A DNA stretch of 64,000 bases from Ceratothoa steindachneri (lineage: Eukaryota; Arthropoda; Malacostraca; Isopoda; Cymothoidae), in contig OZ018321.1 of assembly GCA_963969495.1 (NCBI GenBank), forward strand, positions 69,763,035-69,827,034. Direction: 5' to 3'. A model generated the notes under the pieces. That model did not search any database. It was not told the DNA's origin and was given only the letters and a program-made list of their open reading frames with translations. Both the position numbers and the translations under genes were made by a program. Positions within the stretch are counted from its first letter, which is position 1. Each line of letters opens with the position of its first letter. Positions 12,130 through 23,370 of this stretch are shown one piece after another.

Positions 12130-12213
12130 GTGTTGATATATTACTTTCGAGATGTGATTTATAAATGTTAAGACATTTTACAGCTAATATAAAGTCAATA
12201 ATTTCTAAAATTA
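12130..12213 (+). repeat. 84-bp insert, copy 2, in the polymerase remnant
   Basis: Second copy of the 11740-11823 unit, with two substitutions. It is followed by actcttactcttactctttttag, a pyrimidine tract with AG, after which the polymerase frame resumes directly before motif C. The coding frame upstream runs into it after the IAAFTTTYSRLL segment. About ten codons expected at this junction are missing, so it either replaced coding sequence or the flanks decayed. Confidence 0.75.
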
Positions 12214-12663
12214 CTCTTACTCTTACTCTTTTTAGGTGAAAGGTTGTTGTACTGTGACGCAGAGAGTTTCATATTCATTGCTAGGAAAGATGACCCACAA
12301 CCTCAAATCGGAGAATTCCTAGGTGATCTCACCGATGAGATCAAGGATGTGTACGGTGCTGATGCGTATGGAGATTTCCTTTACTCTACGGGTCCTAAAT
12401 CCTATTCGGTACGCATCCAAACGCCGAGTGGGGTGAAGTATATACTTCGTGCTAAACGATTAACCATTAACACTCACACGAAGGATATAATAACCTACGA
12501 TACTATGAAACGCAATGTCGGAGCTGATGATGATAGAGAGAATGATGATAGTCATATCCTTGTTCCATTTATGGGTTTCAAAGCCAAAGAACACGGTGGA
12601 GTGAAAGAGATGAGTTACCGAACCGTACCTATTGGTTTCAAAGGGATCTTAGAAGATATTTAA

Positions 12664-13417
12664 AAAAAAATTCCATTGAATACCTGCCAGCTATTATTAG
12701 CTCTTTCTTTATGTCCATATATATTTTTACAATTATTGATAATATTTTCTAATTTATATGAATAAAATAAAGATGAAATAATACGCATTAAGCTAACAAT
12801 GTTTTATTTTGTCTACAAAATTACTCATCACATTCTCTTGATCTTGTGAGAGGGGAATTCTTACATCTTTGCCTCTTCATTCTTGGTTTTCATTATATCG
12901 GTGAGCTCATGAGAATGCCATGAGAGAAATCAAAATACCAATGGTTTTGTGTCAAATATAGCGATATTCGCTACTTTCTCCACATCATTCATAATGTTAG
13001 ATTGTAATATGCAGAAAATTCTATCCACCCATGTATTGTGACGGTCGGATAGACCTCATACAAAGAAAAACTAATCCATAAGCTCGTTTTTTAACTTTCA
13101 CCGATGATTAAATCCTATAAATCCATAAACTGGAGTTTTTCAATCACTTCTTTTCCGTTATTATAGTTGAAAATGTGTTTGGACTGAACCACTATAAGGA
13201 AATTCAATCCGATCGATGGTGTGTTCATGAATAAGTCGCCGAAGATGATCCAAGAAATCAACTGTATATGAATAGGCTGGGCTAAATTTATAATCCGATA
13301 CACACACATCTTCACTTTCAAAATATCTACTAAGTCTAGGTGTGGTACGGTGTGGATGGAGGGTCATATCTGAACGTGTGATGCACAAAGAGGTTTAACG
13401 ACAAATGATTTAAACAG
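12664..13417 (-). pseudogene. Unassigned leftward coding-like remnant near the right end
   Basis: A leftward open segment (13161-13388) reads LSRYFESEDVCVSDYKF and LDHLRRLIHEHTIDRIEF, with possible continuation after frameshifts to about 12820. Its place between the polymerase and the terminal repeat is where other Polinton genes may lie. No integrase catalytic triad, protease or capsid motif was found, so no function is proposed. The 12680-12800 part is AT-rich and empty. Confidence 0.3.
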
Positions 13418-13505
13418 ATGGCAACTAGATGGACCAATCAAAGAATTGTAAGAGGTTAAAAGGCAACTCCACGGTTATGTTAGTAAGAGAAAAAACCTGA
13501 TAATT
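13418..13505 (+). repeat. Coding-like repeat, inverted copy of 4324-4413
   Basis: About 85% similar over 80 bp to the reverse complement of 4324-4413. In the matching frame both copies translate to related peptides (WQLDGPIKEL here). It sits just inside the right terminal repeat and reads toward it. It suggests an internal duplication of a coding segment within the element. Confidence 0.6.
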
Positions 13506-13524
13506 CAAAACGCTTTCAAGTATA

Positions 13525-13695
13525 TGTGTATGTGTGTGTGTGCAGACTCTAAATCCTTAAAAAGGGGGGTTGGGGTAGGGGATAGAGGAGTAAGGACAGT
13601 TGAGTGCGTGTCCTTGTGCGTGTGTACGTATCTGGATACGCTCAGAGGACGCCAAGTTTGTGTGCACTCGGCCCTTCACCTACAATACTACTACT
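13525..13695 (-). repeat. Polinton right terminal inverted repeat
   Basis: Reverse complement of the left terminal repeat. The outer end is AATACTACTACT at 13684-13695, followed by the atggcc target duplication. The inner end merges into a (TG)n run near 13525-13541. Confidence 0.9.
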
Positions 13696-13701
13696 ATGGC
13701 C

Positions 13702-15350
13702 TACGAGCCTTTAAAGGCAAGAGAGATGAAGCTTTATTCATACCGTGTATAATTGTCCTTCAGACAATTCATGAGCGCTCCAAACACCTTTTTTTCACTT
13801 TTCCTATGCTTATAAGATGTTTAAGCAGTTTCATGACTAATAATTCAAATTATTGCCATTTCAATAGAGTCACCTTGAGGAATAGAGTTGATTAAATAAA
13901 TTAGAACATCAATAATGATGGTATTAGGACGTCGGAATATTTAGTTTTTTATTTGTATTGCTTCAGAGATTTTGAACTTTTGTTCAATTGAGATTTGGAT
14001 AATTTGGCTTCTTTTGAGGATATTGGAGAAGTTCTCTCATATGTTCTGTTGTTTAAATCGATATTTCCAAGCGTTGTATTTTATAAGCAAATAGAATGTC
14101 TGATTATTTTTGAGAGTATGAATCGGAGATACAAAGACATTGTGTTATTAAGACTACTTTACTAATATTTTGAAATCTGACCTTAAAGGAAGGCAGTCAA
14201 TGGTAAAGTTATTTTCTAGAAGACCAAGTCCTCCGTCACGTGTCAAAAAAGGCGACTAAGCTCAGATAAGTGGCACTGGCCGAGGAGCCGAGTATCTTTA
14301 ATTTTGCCCTGCGACACAATACACAAAGACCGAAATCGGCAAGACTCTCCCGGAACTCTCGCCCCGTCATGTCTGTTAATCGATCTCTTTTTTCAAAGAA
14401 GGTGGGTATGTTGGTAGAGGAGTGTATCTGATGTGGAAAAGAGAGAAGTTGTAGCTAATTTGTTTAAAACAATGATATTGCAAGTGTTTGATCTATGTAA
14501 GATAGAGTAAAAACTGTATTGTAGCGCTTTTGAGTATGGAGTGGTGTCATGCATTGTTTTGGTATGAATGAGTGAGCACGATAATTATATAGGCGAAGCT
14601 AAGATTTGAAAGTTACAAACTTGTGCTTGGTTGTAGTGAGGCTGAGAAAGAAGTGCTTCAGTGACTTATGACGAGTAGTGGATGTAATTGGAAATGGGTA
14701 TCAGTTGATGGTTGTTTGTGGTATGAATAAACGAGTACGTGAAATGATGAGAGATGAGATAAATGTAAATTTTGGTACACTTGAACAGAAATGGAAAGAT
14801 TGTTAGGTTTCTGAACTGATAGCCATTTGTGTTCAGCACAGTTTGGCCTAAATACATACGATTTCGGTAAAGAGGAAGTAGTTAATTTACTAATATTATT
14901 GAACAGTGTATAAAGAGAAATAACATGCTGCATGATGTATTTGATGTGAAAGCTGCAAAAAGTGTGAATATGGGAATATCTGAGCACATGATTATACACT
15001 GCAAGTTTAATTTGGCTGCATGTAATGAAATGGATTTTTGAAAGAGAACAGTATTTGTATAAGAGAAAAAGTTAATATTGTGTAAGATGCTTGAAACTAC
15101 AAGAATAGAAAAGAGTATATACGTGGGGATGAGCAAATGCAGAACTAATGTAAGTAAGTAATAGTGGGTAATGCACTTTTGTTGGAAAAAGTAGTGAGGC
15201 AAAATGTAAGAGTATGTTTTATATTTGCCTGGTAAGAAAGAATATTCTGCTTGTTCTTTTGATTGTGAAAGCTGTGAGCGACATAGCTGTGAGACTATCC
15301 AATCACATGATTTCCATGTGAAAGATTAAATTGGTTTGTTTATGGATGAG
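13702..15350. other. Region without a supported gene
   Basis: Right flank of the Polinton. From about 14400 to 15340 the plus strand has a weak coding look and the minus strand has several overlapping open frames, but neither gave a product I can support. A GC-richer patch at 14220-14380 has no recognised motif. Confidence 0.4.
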
Positions 15351-15364
15351 AAGGTATCAAGAAC

Positions 15365-16060
15365 GTGGAAAGGAAGAGTAGGTTTGACGTAACGGGTCGC
15401 AAAGCACATATCGAAATAGAAGATCACCGGGAACCCCAATTCGAGTTATATCAGGAAGTCCCCCTAGGGGTGGGAGGCAAGTTGATAATCGTACCAGTAG
15501 GAATATGCAAAACATGGCGAGTTTTAATCGAAGAAAAGAGATATAGAAACAAGCAAGAGGGGAAGGTCCTCGAGCTAAAAATAGCTTCTAACGGATATAA
15601 AAAACACATCACTGAAAGAATAAACCTTGCAAAAACCAATCTCACAAAAATGTTCAAACTCAGAAGTTTGAACACAAAAAATAAATTAAAATTTATAATG
15701 CATTATGCAGATCGATATTAATGGATCCAACAACACCTCGCAGTCAACTACATAAAACCAACACCGTCAAGCTTCAAAGGTTAGAAAACAGCAGAGTATT
15801 ATTAATTACAAATACGAGACGAAAAGAACACCGTAGACAGCAAAATCTACACCAAGAAATTAAATTAGAACCAATAAACACAACGCTTCACAAAAAGGCC
15901 ACAAAAATATGGAAAAATTAGAATGACTTCTAGACGAAGAAGAAAAAAGAAAGTTGGAGATTCCCATAAACTATTGGATGAACAATAGGGCAAATTTTAA
16001 GAGTTGGAAACAGATAGTCGCACTCAATCCCGCACCAATGTTTACGAAGTAGATAGATCA
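15365..16060 (+). mobile_element. Jockey-type LINE, C-terminal part of ORF2
   Basis: After the RT core, jockey-clade LINE proteins have a conserved tail. Read rightward, one frame gives KKHITERINLAKTNLTKMF and KNKLKFIMHYADRY; then, with a frame change, LQRLENSRVLLITNTRR, INTTLHKKATKIWKNLE and finally NPAPMFTK. The order and spacing fit the region from the end of the RT to the C terminus. The RT catalytic core itself is absent, so this is a 5'-truncated, broken copy. It is followed by an A-rich stretch to about 16200. Confidence 0.65.
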
Positions 16061-17885
16061 CGGAAAAAACAACCAAAAAATAACCACACAACTGCAAACT
16101 AAACTCAAATAAAAAAGAAAAAAACAACAAAGAACAATAAAGGAGTGAGGGCCAAGGCACATAAACAAAATAAAAAGGAAATTAAACGATAATAAAGAAC
16201 AAATAAGAGAGGGCTGGTCACACAACACAAAGCATTATCTCATACTCATTCCCTTTCCCTACTTTACCTTAGCACCTACTATTCACTCACTCTAACTATA
16301 TACTTTTAACTTCTAATTTTTTAAAGACGTAAGAGTAAGATTGAGTTGATATTGATGTACGTGCTCCATATATCGTGCAAACGTTATGTTTGTTGAAGGA
16401 TAAATGAAATCCCTTTCAAAATAAGGTTTGAGGAGGAAAAGCGAAGCCTCATTTTGTGTGAAATAAGTATTATGCAGAGATTGAAGATGGAACAATCGCA
16501 GACACACAAATAGCTATATAAATGTTCTGATATCCTGATATTTGTAACAAAGAAATGATTATAGGAAAGACGTTAATATTATTGGCTATAAAACTTTTCA
16601 AAATCCAAATACACATACTAATAATAAAATGTTTTTCCAGGACTATTTTCGAAAAAGTATTCTTGCTCAGCCAAAAAATTCTAAGGCTAGTTAGTTTGCG
16701 TCCCTTAATTGAAAGAGATTTTAAATACTCAATGAAGCGAAAAATTGCGCGCTGCTTTTATCCTTGTGTATCTAAAAATCTCGCGTGTGGCAGGCGACGC
16801 TATTTTCCAAGCCAAATGCGGTTTTTCAGATAGGGAAGTGATATCGATGCTTTCGTTATCTGGATTCTTAGGAAGAATTTGATGCAATGACTGATAAGAA
16901 GTTTTCAAGATTACTATTACTAAAACAGAATTGGCTAGTTTACTTGCGCTGCAAAATGGCCCTTGATATTCCATAACAAGGTTTCTGGATGTGTAATCTA
17001 AACATAGTAAATTTGATTAAAACTATTTTACGAAGTGGTAGTCACAGGTTACCGCAAAAACGAGTCATCAACATATTATCAGATAATATATTTTGTATAA
17101 CGGATAATTTTTAAATAGAGGAATAAATTCACTCTTAATTAAAGTCAGATGGAAATAATTACATCTTGTTTAGATCGCTCCAAGGTGAATGTCTCTGGCA
17201 ATGAAAATCTTCCTCTAACCCAGAAAAGAATCAGAATTTACATTTATCAAAATAAACTGTCAAAAAAGGATATAGATTGGCATCCTAAGTAATGTATAAA
17301 ATTAGGTATTTAACTTTGAATGTGTAATCACCAAATTATACTCTACTTATTGATACTTGTAGTTTAGTATGCACAGAGTGGCCCTAATTCGTAATTTCGA
17401 GTGACTTATTTTCGCATTATATTGTTCTTAAAGATTAATAATACGTCCTTCCGCCTCAGTATTTATTGTGTAATGGTTTAGTTATTTTTTATTCTTTGTC
17501 ATCTTCAACTCTCTTTACTAATATAATAGTCTATTTAGAGTATATAAATGCAACGAGAGATAACTATTAATTGCAAGCAGAATACTTCGGTTTCAGCACA
17601 CAAATCAGGGCGCCATTCGAAGCCCAGCAACATATAAATACTGAATCGGGAATCACCTCCCTATGTGTCTGCAGTTAGTAAGCACTTAACAAGCGAAATA
17701 AACTGTAATATTTTGATGAAGTCACCGAGCGGAAGAATGCGAAATAGATACAAATGAAAAATATTCGTAAAGAAGCGAACCCATGTCAATGGCTGTCATC
17801 GGCGATGTCCTTTCCCTGATCTTAAGTTATCTTTACCCCAAAAAGCTAAGCTGTTGAAGCGCCTACCATATTCGATTATATGCAA
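16061..17885. other. AT-rich region without a supported gene
   Basis: Short open frames on both strands (16313-16507, 16555-16833, 16729-16974) show no family motif and no consistent conservation signal. No repeat structure was noticed. Confidence 0.45.
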
Positions 17886-18050
17886 AAATGTTCCCTGCTT
17901 GCAAGCATTGTATCAGTGCGTAGATTAGCCGTTACTAGGATGGTACCTGTTTGCAAGAACTGTATCATTGCGTTCATATTGGGTAACAAACTTGCTACCT
18001 GCTTACAAGCATTGTAGCATTGCGTTGATGTGCCGTTACAAGCTTGTATC
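17886..18050. repeat. Three tandem copies of a ~54-bp unit
   Basis: Units start near 17888, 17942 and 17995. Each contains a variant of cctgcttgcaagcattgtatcattgcgtt followed by a less conserved half. Divergence between units is about 20-25%. Short open frames spanning it are unlikely to be real. Confidence 0.6.
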
Positions 18051-18799
18051 GACTTATTTGTATTTTTCTCTTTTACCGATAATTTCCATCAACTGTTTCT
18101 CCACATCTCGGCAATTACTTCACTTCTTAGTGATTATTCAATCGTTGGCTATGTCAGTTTTCTTCTTGCCTCATTGGAAAGTGATTTATTAATCCCTCGT
18201 AAATTATATAACAAATTTTAGATATCAGATTGAATTTCGAAAGTGTGTAATTCAACGAGCACTTGTTTACTTGTTTACTAAGCAGAAAAAGAAGAGTTAG
18301 GCTCACTATGATGTAATATATTGGCAGAAAAAGGCTTTCAAGGTTTTCAAGCGTAACTTTTTAACTTTCAACCCAAAATGTAAGCCGTGGGAAATTGAAT
18401 ATCAAAGTTACATATGCTCATATGTAAGAATCCAAAGCAATCACACAATTAGTAAAATGTTATAAAATCTGATCCTGTCGACAAAAATGGGTAAAATTTT
18501 TCTCTCCGACCTATGGCTAAATTCTCAAAAATAGTAGACTCTCATTATCGCATTATTTCAGATATAAAGACACCTGGAGAATGCGACCAGAGGTTTTTTT
18601 TATAGAAACGAACGACCAGTGGAGCAACGAAATATGTATTGCTACCCGTATCACAAATTAAAAGTATTCAAGCCTAAGCCATTCTCTATTCGGAAATCAA
18701 TATAGTTGTCTTTGTTGGTTGCCGTCAGGTGATATAGGTTTTACAAGGGTAATCTAAATATTGCGTGGAGATTTGGAATAAAAATATTATTTAGGAGAG

Positions 18800-19990
18800 A
18801 AATATGGTAGTATAGAGTGTTGAGGTTTAGTGAGTGGGTGATCCTAGTCTCACTTCATGGTCATATATTTTATTGCCGCACGAAGGTGAAGTGGAGGTGA
18901 AGTGTATCCAATACACCTACTGTAGCCACTTCCGGTGAATAAGAATCAACCCGGTGCTTTCCTTTTGATCAAAATTAAAATGATGATCTCCTGAGTGTGT
19001 CCGCACTCAGTAAAAGCCAGACATGGATGGACCGGTGTAATATTGAGATATAAGCCGAGTGGATTGCTAAATAATTTCCAAAGGATCGTCCAAAATAGTT
19101 AAACATACAGATACAAAAATAATCTTTAATGTACAGGAATTAAAAATAAGAAAACAGTGTATATAGGTATAAATAGAATTAATCTTTGCACTAAATAAGT
19201 AAGTCTACAAAAATGTCGTGGGTATTATAATTGAAAATTACTGACTAGGATGCTTGCATTTTAATGGCACTCGACAGAATGGATGGAATAGCATTATTGA
19301 ATTAAACACTAAATTAAGCACTTCTAATACTCAAGGTTATGGGCTCAGGATGGGAATTCTAGTTCACCAAAAAAACTGGTGAAGTTAGGGGAGGGTATAA
19401 TTCAATTTAACGATATCTTTGAGTACGTAAGTATTTTTTGAGGATGATGGTGAAGATCTTCTTCTGTTGACGATGATGGCACTTAGTCCTGCCGTCCGAG
19501 GTTACCGAATGAGAAGGTAATCCTAGACCGGTGATATAATGATCCTATGCCGGATCACGAAGGCGAGCTAAACTGTGTCCCAAATCGGACTTCTTCTTCC
19601 TTGAATTGACTGTCCGTTTATTTGGATCCTGGAGTGGGTAGCAAAAACCGATTACCTAGCTACGTCTAGGGTAATCCGCAGATGGAGGTCATGTGTAACC
19701 TCTGACTCTAAATGAAAGGGGTGCCTGCAAGAAGTTTGGCACATACAAGTACCATGACGGCAACACACCAATTCCCTGAGAAATTCCTTCCTTGCAACGG
19801 GCGAACTGTTTCCTTTGTGGAACGAGCTCTACATACACTCAACGTAGGTCCAAGGTCTTCTGCTGACTCCAGGGAGGAGTTTCCCTTTTATTTCTCTCAA
19901 GAGTAGAAATCGAGAGAGAGCACTGAATTCTCATAAAATCTGTATCGCTGCGTGAAAACCTTTTTCATCTGCTGCCAGAGAGAGTAAATA
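18800..19990 (-). mobile_element. Candidate solo LTR (uncertain)
   Basis: Read leftward, GC-richer sequence with an ataaaagg TATA-like box near 19889-19896 passes into AT-rich DNA near 19150. It ends near 18840 with tcaccggaagtggctac-type sequence that looks like a retroelement leader. The composition pattern is like 21.84-22.70 kb. No matching second LTR and no flanking duplication was found, so the call is tentative. Confidence 0.25.
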
Positions 19991-19999
19991 TTTCACACC

Positions 20000-20956
20000 T
20001 TCGAACCACGTCGCAGTTTACGATGGCACGAAAACTCGGACCTTCATTGACTAGCAGGTGTCTTTTAGCAGCAGACATTTCCTGAACAGCCGCCTCGAAT
20101 TTTGAATACTGGACGAACACACAGCTTGTGTTTGAGTATTTCTGCGTACACTAATGTACGCATTATTGAGACTTCTACATAGAGTTTATTTTTCAAAAGA
20201 AGCTCCATTAGAACTTGTTTCCAGCGTTGCAATCAATTTTATAAAAGTTTGAATCCTTTGTTTCCAACCATCATAATGCTGCTTTTCTGTTTTCCTTTAA
20301 TTAGTTAAAGTGAGTTCTTTTAAAGACTGTTGTAATTTTCGAAACGGGACTGTAGAGATTGTAGTTAACTACCTACTGAGACAGAGGAATAATGGGTAGT
20401 AGGTGTACTGTCGTAAAGAAAAATCACATATTGAATCAGCGTTCTTCTTTTTTTCAGTTTCCTTTGAACACTACCATGATATTATGTTTTTAGGTGTCTT
20501 TCACCTAGGAAAGTGTTTTAAAAATAGTCTTTTGCAGTTTGCCATATTATTGCCATTAGATTGTTAACCGTCACCTTATTTTTGAAGTTGATGAGTTCAC
20601 TTGATCATCTACGAAGACCTTCCATTTAGCTCTGTCTTAAGGATGGAGACGCGTTTCGTTTCCAATGATATTATTTGCATAAAATCTTCTTCATTAGCAT
20701 CAATTCTGAACTGACAGAAATATCCATGGAGCAACGAATTAGGGGCACGTTTTGCCAAAAGGTACCGAACAAAATGATAAATAAACAAGAAGAAGGGATC
20801 AATAAAATGAGAAAGGCCAACTTCTTGCCTTGAGAAATATTCCGTGAACCAACATAAGTCTTGTTACAAACTTCACGGGGTGTATTAAATAGGTAATTTC
20901 AAAGTTATCATAATATAAGCCCCTCGGAAAGATCATAAAACCTTACTTGTTATATA

Positions 20957-20960
<4 letters not shown>
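20000..20960. other. AT-rich region without a supported gene
   Basis: No frame on either strand shows a recognisable protein and no repeat was noticed before the TA tract at 20962-20993. Confidence 0.45.

Positions 20961-20961
<1 letters not shown>

Positions 20962-20993
<32 letters not shown>
20962..20993. repeat. (TA)n microsatellite
   Basis: About 16 TA dinucleotides, following a tataatataaa start. Confidence 0.9.
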
Positions 20994-20995
<2 letters not shown>

Positions 20996-21149
20996 AGAGA
21001 AAAAAAATTGACGCGAATGATCAATAAGACAAGAAACGAGTTTTTTAAAGGTATGAGAAAGGGACATTGGAAGAACACTAAGATAAAAGAGAGCAGAGAA
21101 CATCACAATGAGGGCAATCCTTTACTAAGAAGACAGAAATAAGGCCAGG

Positions 21150-21350
21150 AGAAAAAGGTTTGAAATTCCTGGCCAGGACTCGAACCCGGGTCTATTGAAA
21201 GGAGTTACCTAATTTAGAGAGATACTAGGTTTGATGGGGTAACGCTTTAGGCGAAGTAGTCACTGTGCCTGTTAGTTAACGGTAGAGCATCTGACCGGTA
21301 ATCAACAGACCCGGGTTCGAGTCCCGGATAGGAATTTCAAACTTTTTTTC
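21150..21350. repeat. Inverted pair of tRNA-like sequences (SINE-like)
   Basis: The right copy (about 21271-21345, plus strand) has an A-box-like ttagttaacggtagagc, a ccggtaa anticodon-loop-like segment and a perfect B-box ggttcgagtcc, then aggaatttcaaac and a T run. The anticodon stem has extra bases and the acceptor arms do not pair, so it is not a functional tRNA. The left copy (21156-21200) is the reverse complement of the B-box half and tail. This looks like a tRNA-derived SINE head or tRNA pseudogene in an inverted arrangement. Confidence 0.55.
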
Positions 21351-21564
21351 CATGGGGTTCTTTCTGTCTTCTCCTCTTTCTTGGTTCACTGCTCATTTGC
21401 GTCAAATTTATCTTTCTCTTGTACTATATTGTTATAGAGTCTGCAATACAATGTTTCTACATCTTTCTTTCTGTCTTCAAAATGGTTTTAAAAGAGGCAG
21501 AAAATAAATATATCGAAAGCCCTGTGGTGGTTGTTATCACCCGCAGAACTTTTATTTGCTCTTT

Positions 21565-21747
<183 letters not shown>

Positions 21748-21844
21748 TAAGCTTTAATTCCTACTGAACGTGTGAAAGCTGGTTAGAGGCGGGTTTTGCC
21801 GTAGCCAGGATTCTAACTATAAAAGTCCCACTTGTTACTGGGTT

Positions 21845-22700
21845 GAGGTTTAGGATTGTTGAATTCTAAGAGTGCATAATAACAGGTGAATAAATTAGCC
21901 GAAGGGATTCTTAATTAAAGTCTTGCCAAGGGTACGTCAAAAAGGAGGAGCCACAAATAAACACACGTACGAAAAATAAACTTGACTTTACACAAATATA
22001 ATAATTAGCAATAGTTAAATGGGCAAAATTAAGGATTAAATATTAAACACTGACGTTAAGCGTCTAGATTTATAATGACTTAATGGGAGTATCAATCACT
22101 GTTAATTAAATAGGTAATTTAAGAATAAAGGGACACTGGGTTTAAAGATTACCAGTAATTGTGATGGATTGGAGAGACGACTACTCAGGTCAGACGGGGT
22201 GGTTCAGGTGGCGTTAACACGAGTTCTCGTGGAGAGGGGGAATAAGACGACGGGTTCGGGGCTGCTGACTGCAGTTCCGGTTAGTTCACTCCTAACTGGA
22301 TGTGACACTAACAAATAGTAACTTCCAGTAACTATTTGTATGTTCCTTTTCTTTCTCAAGTTACGAAGAGCAACAGAGCGTATTCTTCTAGTCACAGCCC
22401 CTGCGAGGCGGGATTTACCTCAGGAACACTTTGAGACAGCGACCAAGTTGACTCGGAGGCGCATTGGCAGTCGATACGTTACGGCAACGACTCTCGTTCA
22501 ACGTGAGGGTTACGCGTTACGCGAGTACGTTTGTGACACTGCTATAGAGGGATGAACGGCGCTGTTATTTATACCGCGGATTGTGGGAAATCGAGAGAGA
22601 GATTCCATTCACGACAATTCGCTTATCGCAGCGCCTTCTGGACAATCTCCATACTATTATAAAGAAAGCAAATAGAATTTAGGCTTTTCTGTGAGTTAGG
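21845..22700 (-). mobile_element. Candidate LTR with leader (uncertain)
   Basis: Read leftward, a good TATA box, tataaata, lies at about 22566-22573 in GC-richer DNA. About 700 bp later the sequence becomes A/T-rich and ends near 21845 at cccagtaacaagtgggac, which resembles the start of an LTR-retrotransposon leader just after the LTR. This fits a U3-R-U5 layout on the minus strand. No second LTR or coding region was found. Confidence 0.3.
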
Positions 22701-22837
22701 CCTTCTTGCGTCAGACTTCCTGTCGCCAGTTGGGGGAAGGGTGGGGGGGGAGAAAGGAAACGAAGGTCAACTCAAACGACAAATTTCTTTCGTTCCCACG
22801 ATTGTCTGGCGGCATGCGAGTATGTACGTTCCATACC

Positions 22838-22839
22838 CT

Positions 22840-22917
<78 letters not shown>

Positions 22918-23370
22918 CATATATATAAGTAAAAGAACTCAATGGCGAGTTATGGTATATGATAGTGAAAAAAATCTATAAATAGCGTACAGATCAGAAA
23001 AAAACACAAGGAAACTCAAAACGGCGGAAAAATGTCCGAAACAGGGGGTGCGTGTCAAAGATTGTTGACCTAGCTGTTTACGATGAGGTTACGGGAATGG
23101 GGGCTGCCTTTCGATTGCCCATCTGACAAATTGAAATTGGGAAATTCTCATATTAATCTAGATTTTACTTTTTTTCCTTTACGCAAATCTTTACAATTAT
23201 ATATTATTTGTGCCTTTGAATAGTCAATTTGGTGGTTTAAATTTCTAATATGATTAAAAATACTGGATATGGTACTGCCTCGTCTGACACCACCTTTATG
23301 TTCCTAAATTCGTTTTGTTAAGGTTCTTCCGGTCTCTCATATGTAAAATGAGTGACAGTTTTTTTCAGTC
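22838..23370 (-). mobile_element. Penelope-like element fragment, GIY-YIG end, inverted
   Basis: The reverse complement of 23090-23370 closely matches 25560-25810, the GIY-YIG endonuclease region of the neighbouring PLE, including the segment encoding RRTLTKRMYEHKGDV. Downstream (22926-23090) its 3' untranslated part also matches, but the hammerhead segment found in the other copy is missing. It ends in a (TA)n tract at 22841-22913. The frame is broken. It sits head-to-head with the plus-strand PLE that begins at about 23371, an arrangement often seen for Penelope insertions. Confidence 0.75.
22841..22913. repeat. (TA)n tract at the inverted PLE 3' end
   Basis: A nearly pure TA run of about 73 bp adjoining the 3' end of the minus-strand PLE fragment. 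Confidence 0.95.

Larger units (their letters stand above)
8502..12663 (+). pseudogene. Protein-primed family-B DNA polymerase of the Polinton, decayed
   Basis: This enzyme would replicate the element from a terminal protein. Segments appear in family order: a short start at 8502 after an intron-like repeat; an N-terminal domain in one frame from 8700 to 9240 with stops near 8870 and 9072; a cysteine-rich zinc-binding part (9490-9800); an exonuclease I site reading YHIETYKE, where the usual acidic residue is histidine; a HARNGGE to FHGCYLHGC segment (10700-10820); polymerase motif A as DFCSLYP (11130); a thumb region (11900-12126); and motif C as YCDAES (12247-12264), where the DTDS signature is altered. 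It ends at a TAA at 12661-12663. Several frameshifts, stops and two short inserts break it. Confidence 0.88.
615..13695. mobile_element. Degraded Polinton/Maverick DNA transposon, both ends present
   Basis: A 13.08 kb element bounded by inverted repeats that start with AGTAGTAGTATT on the left and end with its reverse complement on the right. The flanks carry atgtcc on the left (609-614) and atggcc on the right (13696-13701), a 6-bp target duplication with one mismatch, as expected for Polintons. Inside are remnants of the diagnostic set: adenain-type protease, double-jelly-roll major capsid protein, packaging ATPase and protein-primed family-B DNA polymerase. Virion-type genes read leftward and the polymerase rightward. 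Every gene has stops or frameshifts, so this is a fossil copy. Integrase and minor capsid genes were not recognised. Unrelated-looking insertions at about 4.95-6.28 kb and 7.15-8.3 kb interrupt it. Confidence 0.9.

Noticed and set aside
12664..13417. Polinton integrase
   Set aside because: The position is plausible but no DDE-type catalytic residues or zinc-binding HHCC region was seen.
21271..21345. Functional tRNA-Thr
   Set aside because: The anticodon stem has extra bases, the D arm is short and the acceptor strands do not pair.
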